A DNA stretch of 64,000 nucleotides from Salipaludibacillus neizhouensis (GCF_002886185.1 NZ_KZ614147.1:203426-267425); one strand, 5' to 3'; positions 1 to 9,362 are shown, numbered from the stretch's first letter. Notes: generated by a model not told the origin, from the letters alone. A program made the numbers and translations.

Positions 1-1198
1 GATGGAAGAAGTTGCGGTAGGTTAAGCGCACATGATTGCGCGGTGTGGCACAAGACCCACCCCGTAACACCATCTGATTACTCATGAATTTTGCATTATA
101 TTCTCCTAAGGCACCTTCTGGCCTTGCGCTCTCGGGATAGGCTACGTAAGGACTTTTTGTCCATTCCCACACAGAACCAAATACTGTTTTTTCCGGATCT
201 GACGCTTCGTCCAAAATGAAATTCTCTAAGAAATGTCCCTCTATTTTCTCCTCTTTAAAAGCGTGTTCCCATTCTTGTTCTGTTGGAAGCCGAAATCCTG
301 TCCATCTTGCATACGCATCCGCTTCATAAAAACTTATGTGTGTAACAGGCTCATATTGATTAACTTCTTTTAAGCCAAGTAACGTATAGGTATACCATGC
401 CCCCTCATGTTTTCCCCAATAAAGAGGTGCTTCAAGCTGTTCTTTTCCGACCGTTGCCCATCCGTCTGACAGCCAATATTCCGGACTGGAATAACCTCCA
501 TCTTCTATGAACTTCATGAATTCTCCATTTGTTACTGGTCTGTCCGCGATCGAAAACGGATAAAGATAATGCTTATGTGCAGGTTCCTCGTTATCAAACT
601 TGAAACGCTCCTCATTTGAACCGACTGTTTCAAGTCCTTCCTCAAAAGAGCTCCAATTTATCGGTGCAACTGTTTGTTTTGATTCTCTCAGGCTACTAGC
701 TTTCTTGTAGGCTGGTTGTATAGGGTTCTCTGAAAAGTTATATTTCATATCCGTGATTAAAAGTTCCTGGTGTTGTTGTTCATGATTAATACCAAGTTCT
801 ATTAATTTGTAAAATTCATCATCTAAATCGTCCCCCTCTGACAAAAGGGCAATAACTTCTTTGTCTACGGCATGCCGGTATTCCATAATCTCTTTCACGG
901 TTGGCCGGGACACCAGTCCTCGTTTTGATTTGGGGAATGGCTTACTTAACGTCTCATAATAAGAGTTAAATAGTTTCCGTGCATCTTCTAAGTAATAGTG
1001 ATAATCCTGCTTATAATGCATTAAAATAAAGTCTTCAAAAAACCACGTTGTATGTGCTAAATGCCACTTAGGAGGACTTACGTCAGCATTTGCTTGAATT
1101 CCGTAATCTTCAATTTCTAAGGGCTCAACTATTTTTAAAGTTAAATCCCGAGTGTATACATATTGTTCCAGCATTGATTTCATCGTTAATGTACTCAT
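1..1198 (-). CDS. egtB: Ergothioneine biosynthesis protein EgtB-like, partial (C-terminus beyond window)
   Basis: Reads on the minus strand from an ATG at 1198 and runs off the window edge after about 399 codons. The N-terminal part is a DinB_2-type four-helix domain with the iron-ligand pattern H49 plus HEQQH at 139-143. The C-terminal part is a formylglycine-generating-enzyme (SUMF1-like) fold with typical phrases such as FRLPTEQEWE and VWEWT. EgtB is a non-heme iron sulfoxide synthase joining a thiol to trimethylhistidine in ergothioneine synthesis. A ribosome-binding site (AAGGAGG-like) sits 7 bases upstream of the start. No EgtD is visible nearby, so the exact thiol substrate is inferred from the family; related SUMF1/DinB proteins can act in other pathways. 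Confidence 0.8.
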   Translation of the reverse strand, partial: MSTLTMKSMLEQYVYTRDLTLKIVEPLEIEDYGIQANADVSPPKWHLAHTTWFFEDFILMHYKQDYHYYLEDARKLFNSYYETLSKPFPKSKRGLVSRPTVKEIMEYRHAVDKEVIALLSEGDDLDDEFYKLIELGINHEQQHQELLITDMKYNFSENPIQPAYKKASSLRESKQTVAPINWSSFEEGLETVGSNEERFKFDNEEPAHKHYLYPFSIADRPVTNGEFMKFIEDGGYSSPEYWLSDGWATVGKEQLEAPLYWGKHEGAWYTYTLLGLKEVNQYEPVTHISFYEADAYARWTGFRLPTEQEWEHAFKEEKIEGHFLENFILDEASDPEKTVFGSVWEWTKSPYVAYPESARPEGALGEYNAKFMSNQMVLRGGSCATPRNHVRLTYRNFFH

Positions 1199-1300
1199 TC
1201 CAATCGCCTCCTTTTTCTATTATCTATCCTAAAATTCCTATCCTTAAACTATAATGAGCGTAAGTTAGCTTACATTATTTAATATTAATTTAAGATATAT

Positions 1301-1426
1301 AAGAAAAACGGCATAGCCGTCTTTTATTAAAAACAGCGTTAGCTTCCGCCGCCATCTCTTAAGTATCAAGGGTGATTTTCCCTTGATACGCGCGGTGTGA
1401 AGGTAGCTGCTAATTTTATAAATTCT
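1301..1426. repeat. Structured ~125 bp repeat, copy 1
   Basis: Copy 1 of an element also present at 13277-13401 and 13405-13528. It opens with a short hairpin (ACGGC/GCCGT) followed by T-rich sequence. A long stem follows, CTTCCGCCGC against GCGGTGTGAAG with one bulged base, enclosing a perfect 9 bp hairpin (1364-1372 with 1380-1388). It lies between egtB and the next genes and has no convincing protein of its own. Confidence 0.75.
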
Positions 1427-1506
1427 GGTGTATCTCTTGAAAAAGAAACCAAAAAAGCCCAAATAGGCTTTTGGGGTCTTACTATGCATTTCATTTGATC
1501 TGACAA

Positions 1507-1690
1507 TTACCTTACTGCACAACGATTTGGTCCAATTTCCATTTCCCGTTGCTTTTCATCTTCCGGATTAGTTTTCCCCATATTTGTCTCGCGTATTTCA
1601 TGGTAAGCGTTTGGTTGTGGTGGTAGGTTTTCTGTTACCATTTTTCTAAACGTCTCTTCATCCTCTATATTTAACCCATGATTTTTTTCA
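1507..1690 (-). pseudogene. C-terminal remnant of an MBL-fold metallo-hydrolase
   Basis: The minus strand encodes about 60 residues ending in a Pro-Asn-Arg-Cys-Ala-Val-Arg tail, preceded by [11 protein letters not shown] and [11 protein letters not shown]. This looks like the extreme C-terminus of a rhodanese-associated MBL-fold (YrkH/CstB-like) hydrolase. There is no start codon, metal-binding motif or upstream coding sequence, so only the tail survives. The family call rests on memory of the C-terminal signature and is moderate. Confidence 0.45.
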
Positions 1691-1729
1691 ATAAAGTTCC
1701 TAGTTTTTCAGAAACACTATCATCCTCAT

Positions 1730-2344
1730 TTAATTCATTGATGCTCGAATTGTAGAAAAGGTAAAACCTTTTTTCTTTAACGTCTTGATTAATCTCGGTA
1801 GTACATAAAGTGTTTGCTCAACTTCATGAAGAAGAACAATCGATCCATCTAGAACATAATCGTTTACGTTTTGAATAATCTTTTCAGGATCGTCTTTTAA
1901 TGTCCAATCCAACGAAGCGACGTTCCAGAGGATCGTTTCCATTTCAAGGTTACTTGCAATATCCAACGTATCACTATTATACTGACCGAATGGTGGTCGA
2001 AAATAATGTACAGGTTGTTTTGTGACTTCCTCTATTATTTTTTTACTAGTGACCAGCTGTTTCTTCTGTTCTTCATACGTTAATTTTGTTAAATCAGGAT
2101 GAGAGTGTGAATGAGATCCTATCATATGACCTTCTGCTAATACGCGTTTCCAGGGTCTTTGATGATGCAGTAGTCGCGACTGCCAAAAGAAATGTGCGAC
2201 GACACCCTCCGCGGCTAAAACATCTAAAATATCTTCTAAATATTTACTCGGTCCATCATCAAATGTTAAATGGACGATTTTCTCTTTTTTATTACTCCGA
2301 TTTTTTGCAGTAGTAATGGCACGTTCATCATTGAAGTTGTACAC
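1730..2344 (-). CDS. Polysaccharide deacetylase (NodB homology), start disrupted by an in-frame stop
   Basis: Complete NodB-type carbohydrate esterase core of about 204 residues: TFDDGP (metal/catalytic Asp), SHSHSHPDL (metal His pair), RPPFGQ, a conserved Trp region and LLHE near the end. Family members remove N- or O-acetyl groups from peptidoglycan, chitin or related glycans. No signal peptide is visible. The best ribosome-binding site (AAGGAGA) is before an ATG at 2380 in the same frame, but a TGA at 2363-2365 stops that reading after five codons. The only start left is a GTG at 2344 without a good ribosome-binding site. The gene may be inactivated or poorly expressed, or the stop may be an assembly error. 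Confidence 0.7.
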   Translation of the reverse strand: MYNFNDERAITTAKNRSNKKEKIVHLTFDDGPSKYLEDILDVLAAEGVVAHFFWQSRLLHHQRPWKRVLAEGHMIGSHSHSHPDLTKLTYEEQKKQLVTSKKIIEEVTKQPVHYFRPPFGQYNSDTLDIASNLEMETILWNVASLDWTLKDDPEKIIQNVNDYVLDGSIVLLHEVEQTLYVLPRLIKTLKKKGFTFSTIRASMN

Positions 2345-2380
2345 AACCTCAGTTGTAATAATTCATGGAGATTTTCTCAT

Positions 2381-3043
2381 TTAATCGTCTCCTTGATAAA
2401 AATTTATTATCTGCTTTTGACTAACAGATTAATTGCTTCTGACTAAAAGGTTCTGTATCTTCCCTATCAATTTTTTCACTAATGTAATCTTCGAAGTTGC
2501 TGTTTACCTAATCCTTCACTCGACTAATTCTATTTCCCACTTGGGTAGTGTATTCCATGAAAGTCCCTGTTTGATCCATTGGTCCTTTATTTCTAAGGTT
2601 CTATTTTAAGTGATACCCTTTTATTATATGGTCATGCTTTAAATTTTGCTTGATACTGATGCTTATAATCAATACTTTTATCTTGTACTCATTGGGGTAT
2701 AATTGTCAAACTCCATTTTCAAAGTATGTATAAGGAGTAATTGTTATCAGAGTTAGTACCATCGATATTTCACTCTAGCCCTAAGTTATCCTTCAAATGA
2801 ATATTGCTTTCGTTTTATATCTTACAACAATATCAAATAACTAAAACATAGTATTACAAAACTTAAAACCTTTGACCCTGACGGCAATCTAGTTTCAACT
2901 GGTAATAAATAGTCCTAGTAAAAACTTTAAAATAGCGAATCCTACAATCATCTCGTATTTTATAGTAATAATCACCTCGAAAATGTTCCAGTCTGACCTT
3001 TAATAGTATAAAATAGAGGAAAGAGAAAAGAGGGGAATAAATA
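2381..3043. other. Intergenic region, nothing recognised
   Basis: About 660 bases between the deacetylase leader and the ASCH gene. Reading frames on both strands are short and lack ribosome-binding sites. I see no repeat or clear hairpin. The last ~60 bases presumably contain the promoter of the ASCH gene. Confidence 0.5.
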
Positions 3044-3385
3044 GTGACTAACAACAATGAATTACCACCTAAAACCTGTGAGATCGATCTACTGGTTACA
3101 AAAAAAGAAGATGTTCAAAAGGTGCTTAAAGGGAAAAAGACCGCAACAAGAAGAAATGGCAGATATGCTGATCCTGGTGAAATCATGGTGCTGGAAGGAA
3201 AATCATTTAAAGTAGAACGTGTGTACAAGCAAACTTTAGGTGACGTTACAGACGAGATTGCTGTGCAAGAGGGATATGATACTTTGGAGGAATATAAAAA
3301 TTCGATCCTATCTTTCCATCCGGGTATGCCATGGAAAGCTGATATGCAAGTTTGGGTCCATGAGTTCTCACAAATACAAGAATAG
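3044..3385 (+). CDS. ASCH domain protein
   Basis: A 113-residue protein starting with GTG, preceded by an AGAGGGG ribosome-binding site. It has the ASCH pattern: a KGKKTATRR segment (about 29-37), followed by beta strands with GEIMVLEGKSFKVERVY and a C-terminal WVHEF. ASCH domains bind nucleic acid and act in RNA modification, ribonuclease activity or regulation; the specific role here is unknown. It stands alone and ends just before a strong bidirectional terminator. Confidence 0.75.
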   Translation: MTNNNELPPKTCEIDLLVTKKEDVQKVLKGKKTATRRNGRYADPGEIMVLEGKSFKVERVYKQTLGDVTDEIAVQEGYDTLEEYKNSILSFHPGMPWKADMQVWVHEFSQIQE

Positions 3386-3401
3386 TTATACCAATAAGAA
3401 G

Positions 3402-3448
3402 AAGGGGATGTTTCAAAAGGTCAAAAATACCTTTCGGAACATCCCCTT
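3402..3448. terminator. Bidirectional terminator
   Basis: Long hairpin with arms AAGGGGATGTTTC and GGAACATCCCCTT, with an inner AGGT/ACCT stem, between the convergent ASCH and oxidoreductase genes. Confidence 0.8.
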
Positions 3449-3454
3449 TGCAAT

Positions 3455-4438
3455 TTATTTAAATGACACAAAGGTTCTTCCTTTTGCTTGACCCGCTAAC
3501 ATTTGTGAAAAAACTTGGTCTAAATCTTCTAGGCCAACTTCATGAGCAATCGTGTTTAACTGATCTAGTTTTAGGTCTGTGGCTAACCTGCTCCATGCCT
3601 GTTTACGCCGCTTCATGTCACATGTTACAGAATCAACTCCTAGCCAGTTCACCCCTCTGCCAATAAACGGAAGGACACTCGTTTCTACCTCTGCGCCAGC
3701 TGTGAAACCACTTGTAGCTACTGATCCGCCTCGTTTCAATGTGGAAAGAATGTAAGAAAGAATCGGTCCCCCTACTGGATCAACAGCACCTGCCCACTGC
3801 TGCTTACGAGTAGGTTTATTATCCTCTGCTGTAATCTCCGCTCGATCGATGACGTGTTTCGCACCTAATTGATATAAAAAATCGTGTTCTTCTTTTTTGC
3901 CAGTACTAGCAGTAACTTCATAACCAATTTTGGCTAACATCGCTACAGCAAGACTTCCAACTCCTCCAGTCGCGCCCGCAACTAGAACTGGTCCGTCCTC
4001 AGGAGTTAACCCGTTATCCTCCAAACGTTGGATAGATAGAGCAGCGGTTAAACCCGCTGTACCTAGAGACATCGCTTCTTTTAACGTCAGGCCCTCTGGT
4101 AAAGGTACAACCCAATCAGCCGGAACCCGCGCAACTTCACTAAAACCACCGTGCTGTCCAGTACCGATCTTATAACTTGTTGCAATGACACTGTCACCCT
4201 CTTTGTAACGAGAATCTGCGGAAGATATGACTTTCCCTGCTAAATCTATACCCGGAATCAATGGGAAAAACTCAGCAAGCTGACCTGTCTTCCCAACCAC
4301 TGCATCTTTGTAATTTACACTTGAATAGGAAACAGCTATCGTCACTTCCCCTTCAGAAAGCTGCGATTCTTCCCAAGTTTCGATGCTGGATGAAACGTGA
4401 TCATTCTCTTTTTGAATAACAAAAGCTTTAAAACTCAT
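3455..4438 (-). CDS. Acrylyl-CoA reductase AcuI / YhdH-YhfP family quinone oxidoreductase
   Basis: Zinc-independent medium-chain dehydrogenase/reductase of about 327 residues. Markers are SYSSVNYKDA near the N-terminus, PGIDLAG, the NADP-binding AGATGGVGSLAV at about 150, and a C-terminal GRTFV. The family reduces acryloyl-CoA or small quinones with NADPH. An ATG three codons further upstream (4447) lies too close to the ribosome-binding site AAGGAG, so the MSFKAF start at 4438 is preferred. Single-gene unit; the substrate cannot be decided from sequence alone. Confidence 0.8.
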   Translation of the reverse strand: MSFKAFVIQKENDHVSSSIETWEESQLSEGEVTIAVSYSSVNYKDAVVGKTGQLAEFFPLIPGIDLAGKVISSADSRYKEGDSVIATSYKIGTGQHGGFSEVARVPADWVVPLPEGLTLKEAMSLGTAGLTAALSIQRLEDNGLTPEDGPVLVAGATGGVGSLAVAMLAKIGYEVTASTGKKEEHDFLYQLGAKHVIDRAEITAEDNKPTRKQQWAGAVDPVGGPILSYILSTLKRGGSVATSGFTAGAEVETSVLPFIGRGVNWLGVDSVTCDMKRRKQAWSRLATDLKLDQLNTIAHEVGLEDLDQVFSQMLAGQAKGRTFVSFK

Positions 4439-4644
4439 ACATATCATACTCCTTGTTTTCTATTGAGATAGGTTATTTTAACAATTCTTATCAATCCGAG
4501 TTTTCACTAGTTTACTTTAATGATTCCTTTTGATGCAAGAAGGTTGCTTTGCTAATCTTCTAAAAGAAAGTTCCCTTTAGAAAGCACGACACCCGATTTG
4601 CTCCACGGTTGACGCTTTCATCGGGCAATACTTCGGCCCGGCAA

Positions 4645-5265
4645 CTAGACCAATGAATGCTTATTCGCATAAATTGCTGCTTTCGTACGGTCATCAAGTT
4701 CTAGCTTCATTAAAATGTGACTCACATGAGTTTTCACTGTTTTAATCCCGATATGTAGGTTTTCGCTGATTTCTTTATTTGTCTGTCCTTTACCAACAAG
4801 TGCCAAAACTTCCTTTTCCCGGCGAGTTAACTCATCGTGTTTTGGTTTATGGCGCATTTGATGAAACATTCTTTGTGTCACTTGTCCTTCAAATGTCGCC
4901 TCTCCCTTAAATGCTTTTCGTATGCAATTGGCAATACCACTGGCACTCGTCGTTTTTAAAATATAACTGAACGCTCCCGCTTCCATCACAGGAAACAGCA
5001 TTTCATCGTCTAAATAACTTGTTAATACAATAATTTTGGCCAGGTGTCCTTCCAGGGCTTTCGTTGCTTCTACCCCATTCATTTCATCCATTATTAAATC
5101 CATTAAAATCACGTCGGGCATAAGCTCATTTGCTTTTGCGATGGCTTCCCGTCCGTTCTTACCTTCTCCGACCACCTCAATGTCTGGTTCCGTCTGTAAA
5201 AAAGTACTTAGTCCCATACGAACCATTTCATGATCATCAACGATCAATACGCGAATATTTTTCAT
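4645..5265 (-). CDS. liaR: LiaR-type two-component response regulator
   Basis: A 206-residue NarL/LuxR-type regulator. The receiver domain has the acidic pair in LIVDDHEM and the phosphoacceptor Asp in VILMDLIMD (about residue 55). The C-terminal LuxR helix-turn-helix contains LTRREKEVLALVGKGQTNKEI. It lies 14 bases downstream of the kinase gene and ends the cluster. By homology to Bacillus LiaFSR it responds to cell-envelope stress. The stop codon is followed by a hairpin-rich stretch (4580-4640). Confidence 0.88.
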   Translation of the reverse strand: MKNIRVLIVDDHEMVRMGLSTFLQTEPDIEVVGEGKNGREAIAKANELMPDVILMDLIMDEMNGVEATKALEGHLAKIIVLTSYLDDEMLFPVMEAGAFSYILKTTSASGIANCIRKAFKGEATFEGQVTQRMFHQMRHKPKHDELTRREKEVLALVGKGQTNKEISENLHIGIKTVKTHVSHILMKLELDDRTKAAIYANKHSLV

Positions 5266-5279
5266 AATGACCTCCCTTT

Positions 5280-6404
5280 TTAGGCGCCCAAAGGCACGCG
5301 TATTTTAATGGTCGTTCCTTTGTCTCGATAAGATAACAAGGAAAAGTGCCCGCCTAACTCTTTGATTCGTTCTTCCATCGTCGTTAATCCATAAGAGATA
5401 TTCGTTTCTGCTTTTTTACCTTCCTGATCAAACCCTGTTCCGTCGTCAGCCATCGTGACAAGAATCTTCTGTTCACTGTGATCGATTGAAAAAGTCACCG
5501 TCTCTGCTTTTGCATGTCTCAGGGTGTTTGATAAAGCTTCCTGTATCACACGAAACAACTGATCTTCTACTCCAGGATCGAGTTCCGGCAGCGAATCGGT
5601 CTTCCAGTTAAATATGATTTGCTGGTTCTTTTGTTGTACTTCTGAAAAAAGAGCATTTAAGGCTTCCTTTAATCCTTTTCCTTCTAATGTAATGGGACGC
5701 AGGTGCATAATTAAGGCCCTTAATTCCTGTTGAGACGCATGAATCATTTTCTCCACCTGACCAATAAGCTGTTTGGATTTCTCAGGTTCATTTTCAATCA
5801 TTCTTGGAATTGCACCAAGGCTCATGGAAACGGCGAACAGTTGCTGACTTACCGCGTCGTGTAGATCTCGGGCCAGCCTTCTTCGTTCTTCTAAACCAGC
5901 AGCCCGTTCTTTCTCACTAATTAACGCAGCATTTTCGTTTAACACCCGATGCATCGAGCGTATTTGTTTTTCATAGCCATCGGTCATATCATTTAATTCT
6001 CCTGCAAGACGTTTCATCTCATCTTCCCGGTTCAACTGAATCCGCTTATCTAATGAGCCCCGCTGCACTTGTTTCATTTGAAAAATTAAATGCGTTACCG
6101 CACGCTTCAACTCACTCGTATAGGAAAATGAAAAAGCAAAGCTGATCATTAAATAAAAGAGCGTTCCCAAAGCTATCACGACAAGTACGAGTTCAACATC
6201 AGAAGCAAAAAGATAAAGTCTTCTAGGTAGAGAGGAACCTATTTCCGGTCCAGTATAAAACAAAGCTATAACCCAAAGAACAACCCAACCAGTTAGGACA
6301 GTAGTTCCTGCGATTTTCAATTGCAGACGAAGACCGTCCCAAATAACACCGTGAAGTTTCTTTTCTTTAGGAGCGTTTGGCTTGTCATCTGTTTTTTTAG
6401 TCAA
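5280..6404 (-). CDS. liaS: LiaS-type sensor histidine kinase
   Basis: About 374 residues. Two membrane segments near the N-terminus are followed by a HAMP-like linker, a HisKA_3 box with the phosphorylatable His in RRLARDLHDAVSQQL, and an HATPase_c domain (EALSNTLRHA; DDGTGF). The reading frame is open further upstream inside liaF, but a TTG at 6404 lies 9 bases after a GGAGG ribosome-binding site and is the likely start, giving a small overlap with liaF. It partners LiaR and is inhibited by LiaF in the known system. Confidence 0.87.
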   Translation of the reverse strand: MTKKTDDKPNAPKEKKLHGVIWDGLRLQLKIAGTTVLTGWVVLWVIALFYTGPEIGSSLPRRLYLFASDVELVLVVIALGTLFYLMISFAFSFSYTSELKRAVTHLIFQMKQVQRGSLDKRIQLNREDEMKRLAGELNDMTDGYEKQIRSMHRVLNENAALISEKERAAGLEERRRLARDLHDAVSQQLFAVSMSLGAIPRMIENEPEKSKQLIGQVEKMIHASQQELRALIMHLRPITLEGKGLKEALNALFSEVQQKNQQIIFNWKTDSLPELDPGVEDQLFRVIQEALSNTLRHAKAETVTFSIDHSEQKILVTMADDGTGFDQEGKKAETNISYGLTTMEERIKELGGHFSLLSYRDKGTTIKIRVPLGA

Positions 6405-7314
6405 CGCCCATAACCTCCACACTGCCTATATTTGTTCGAATATGAAGGATGACTTTTTGTTCAGCCTCCTCAAAGTTATCACTTATATAATCACCTGAAT
6501 AGCCGTCATTAAAGAGGTTGGCATCTCCAATATTTACATCGACGATGACTTTAATAGCCATATCCTTCAGCACTGTTACTTCGACCGAGCCGATCCATAC
6601 ATTGATATCCAAATAGTTTTCGCCATCTTTTAAAATGGCTGTAGTCAAATCCACTTCTACACTTCCAATTGTCGTGTGAATATCTGTATCAGCCAGCTTC
6701 CAAGGACGTTTTCCGAGACTCACTTCACCGATAAACTGCCGGATTTTACCACGCCCCCCATGACTGTGGTGCTCCCTTTGTCTCGATTCCCGAGCCTGAT
6801 TCCTGGCTTCTTTTGCATGGTGATGGGCATGTTTCGTTGAACTCTTAGACTTTTTCTCAGTGGCGTCAGTTTGGGAATCATCTTCCCAAATGTCTTCCCA
6901 TTCCTTTTCTTCTGAGATATTCTTGTTATTTCTAGGATAATGGATTTGTTCATCGCGGTTATCCCGACTCCACAAAATTTGAAAACCGATAAAAATCACT
7001 AAAAGTGGCCATGTCCAGCTCCAAAGGTCCGCAAATGTATAGTAAAACCAGCCCGTGCGATTCCCGAGAAGAATCATTCCTGCTGCAGTGATGATGAGTC
7101 CCCAAAACAATTTACTGAATCGCCAGCTGTCGCGTTTCGCAGATTGAATGGTTTCCCACAAGCCTTCCATTGTCTTTTTTAACCCAAAAATGACAATGAT
7201 TAAAGGCCAGTAGGTGGAAAACATTTCCCCGAAACTCGCATCGATAACTCCTGTATTATTTAATAAATATAGAATACCGAGTGCCAGTAACAGCATCCCA
7301 AATAATTTATTCAT
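6397..7314 (-). CDS. liaF: LiaF-type membrane inhibitor of the envelope-stress sensor
   Basis: A 305-residue protein with about four hydrophobic segments in the first 130 residues (MLLLALGILYLLNNTGV at the start). A charged His/Lys-rich linker follows at about 150-190, then a C-terminal beta-helical DUF2154 domain with repeated IGSVEV units. LiaF holds the LiaS kinase inactive without envelope stress. The gene order F-S-R on one strand matches Bacillus. The His-rich linker is longer than I would expect for Bacillus subtilis. Confidence 0.87.
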   Translation of the reverse strand: MNKLFGMLLLALGILYLLNNTGVIDASFGEMFSTYWPLIIVIFGLKKTMEGLWETIQSAKRDSWRFSKLFWGLIITAAGMILLGNRTGWFYYTFADLWSWTWPLLVIFIGFQILWSRDNRDEQIHYPRNNKNISEEKEWEDIWEDDSQTDATEKKSKSSTKHAHHHAKEARNQARESRQREHHSHGGRGKIRQFIGEVSLGKRPWKLADTDIHTTIGSVEVDLTTAILKDGENYLDINVWIGSVEVTVLKDMAIKVIVDVNIGDANLFNDGYSGDYISDNFEEAEQKVILHIRTNIGSVEVMGVD

Positions 7315-7382
7315 CCTTGCTCCCTCGTTTCTTCTTCGCCTACCATCAGATAAAAACTAGTATTCTTCCTTTAGTTTAGCGG

Positions 7383-8170
7383 TTATCCCTCCCCGCGCCA
7401 ATGAATTTTTTTCAAAATCAACGTGTAAGAAATGACTGTATAAGCGAGAAGGATAAGCATATTTTTTCCGACATTTGTAGTAAACCCAATCGATAGCATC
7501 TCACGAAGAGCTTCCGCCGCATACGTTGTTGGCACCAAATAAGAGAACCCTTGAAGGACAACTGGAAGCTTTGCCATGTCAACAAGGATAGGTGTCATAA
7601 AACTGACAATCATCATCAATCCTTGCACAAGGAGATTCGTAAGCTGCACATTTGGTGACCAAAATCCAAGAAACACGCCAACTCCTACTACGCTTAGAAT
7701 CGTCAACACAACGAGTGGAATAAGCCATAAACTAAAAATAAACTGGATGCCGTATACCCATTGTCCAACAAATGCCATAATAACAAACGAAGGAAAACTC
7801 ATCATCATCCCCCGAAGGAGATTCGCAAAAACAAAGTTCACCTTTTCAATTGGCAATGACGCGTAAAAAGTAAAGTGACCTTGATGCTTTTGCCAGGAGA
7901 TGTCTTGAGCCATCAAGTTCATACCCATAATAATGAGCGCAAAGAGCATATTTCCGGTAATAATACGGATCTCATTTCATCTGTCGGTTTCACTGTGAAA
8001 AAATGTAAAAACATGAGTGTGGTGAAAGGAAATAAAGAAGCAAGAATAAATATTAATGCCCATTGCTCACAGATAATTGAAAATTGGATGCGAAGTAAGA
8101 TCCACACTTCTACAGACAACTGTTTTAACGTCGAAGATTCATATCGTTCATGAATCGATGGCTGCTGCAT
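7383..8170 (-). pseudogene. ABC transporter permease (ABC-2 type), frameshifted
   Basis: Two overlapping minus-strand frames together make one permease of about 260 residues. The N-terminal part (from 8170) has a membrane segment around LIFILASLFPFTTLMFL. The C-terminal part (to 7383) continues in another frame with NMLFALIIMG and four or five further membrane helices. The frame changes near 7975, just after TVKPTDE. Start and ribosome-binding site are intact and overlap the ATPase gene by 23 bases. Either the gene is inactivated or there is an indel error in the sequence. It would pair with the neighbouring ATPase as an export system next to liaFSR. Confidence 0.75.
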
Positions 8171-9131
8171 GCGACTTCACCTCTTCTTTCGTTTCTAATT
8201 CTTGGTCCCTGTCAATATGAAAATACACGTCCTCTAAGCTAGGAGGCACAATGGAATAGTTGAGAACGGAATTCCCGTATGTCTGATTTAAGTAAGTGAG
8301 CATACTAGGTGCATCTTCTTTTGAAATTAACAGTCGAAAACGTTGGTCTGATACCGTTGTGGCCGTACCCCATTTTTTTAGTTTTTCAAGAAGCTCATTA
8401 TCGAAAGACCTTTTAGTTGTAACCTCACATTTGAGACGTTGATCCACTTCATCTTTGAGCTCTCCTACATGATTAATAGCTAGTAGTCGACCATGGTTAA
8501 CAACCGCTACACGATCCACGACTTGCTCCGCCTCCAAAATATTATGAGTCACCAGAATCACCGTCGCACCGTCTCGGTTCCGCTTTTGGATAATGTCCCA
8601 CACGAGTCTTCGTTTTTTTGGATCAAGTTCATTTGTAGGTTCATCAAAAATGTATACTTTTGCATTACCGATGAGTGTTGTTCCAAGTCCAGTTAGCCGT
8701 TTCTGTCCGCCAGAAAGATTCTTAAGTTGTTTATTTGCCACTTCTGTTAGCTCCAGTTCTTCTATCAACGTTTCCGTCTCATCCTTCGCCGCTTTTCTCT
8801 TCATTCCTCTCAAACGTCCTGTGAAATAAATCGCTTCTCTCACTTTGAGACTCGTAAGCGAGTTCGGTTCCTGTGAGTAGTAAGCAACATCTTTCGCTAT
8901 CTGTTTCAGTTGTTTGAGGACGCTTTTCCCCTCATAACGAACCTCTCCACTTGTTGGCTTTACATGGGCAACGATTTGCTTAATTAACGTTGACTTACCC
9001 GCTCCATTTGGTCCGAGAAGTCCAAGAATTTCCCCTTTATTAATCACAAATGAAATATCTTCGTTTGCCCTCACCGTCCCATTCTTATAAGTCTTCGATA
9101 CCATTTCTATTTCAAAGAGTGCCTGCGTCAT
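8148..9131 (-). CDS. ABC transporter ATP-binding protein
   Basis: A 327-residue ABC-2-type ATPase. Walker A is GPNGAGKST (about 40-48), the signature is LSGGQ, Walker B ends in IFDEPTNELD and the switch His is in VTHN. The ~100-residue C-terminal extension is typical of drug or polymer exporters. It is the first gene of a probable five-gene unit: ATPase, permease, liaF, liaS, liaR. That position suggests a lipid- or antibiotic-related export role under envelope-stress control, which is inference. Its permease partner is frameshifted. Confidence 0.85.
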   Translation of the reverse strand: MTQALFEIEMVSKTYKNGTVRANEDISFVINKGEILGLLGPNGAGKSTLIKQIVAHVKPTSGEVRYEGKSVLKQLKQIAKDVAYYSQEPNSLTSLKVREAIYFTGRLRGMKRKAAKDETETLIEELELTEVANKQLKNLSGGQKRLTGLGTTLIGNAKVYIFDEPTNELDPKKRRLVWDIIQKRNRDGATVILVTHNILEAEQVVDRVAVVNHGRLLAINHVGELKDEVDQRLKCEVTTKRSFDNELLEKLKKWGTATTVSDQRFRLLISKEDAPSMLTYLNQTYGNSVLNYSIVPPSLEDVYFHIDRDQELETKEEVKSHAAAIDS

Positions 9132-9275
9132 GAATTAGCCTCCCTATACTTTTTATCTAACTTAATCATAGCTTCCGTACTTCACTCCATGAACCGGCGG
9201 CAGACTGTTTTCCATCTAAGTCTTAGGGCTGATTTATTAAGTTTAAAAATTTTGTGAAAATGTGAGCAAAAGGGG

Positions 9276-9337
9276 TTGCGCTTTTTTTAATTACGGTTTA
9301 AACTATGTTTATAGTTAATATGTGAAATTAATCACAA
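9276..9337 (+). promoter_or_regulatory. nox promoter with a Rex-like operator
   Basis: A TTGCGC -35-like hexamer at 9276, 17 bases, then a TAAACT -10-like hexamer at 9299. Downstream at 9320-9337 is an 18 bp inverted repeat, ATGTGAAATTAATCACAA, which differs at two positions from the Firmicute Rex consensus TTGTGAA-N4-TTCACAA. Rex is an NADH-sensing repressor of NADH-oxidising genes, so control of the following oxidase is a natural inference. Confidence 0.6.
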
Positions 9338-9362
9338 GTGAAATAATAGGAGGAATTATTTT

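Noticed and set aside
1265-1522. 85-residue minus-strand open frame
   Set aside because: It runs across the structured repeat; the sequence is explained by hairpins, and the frame has no ribosome-binding site or conservation in the other copies.
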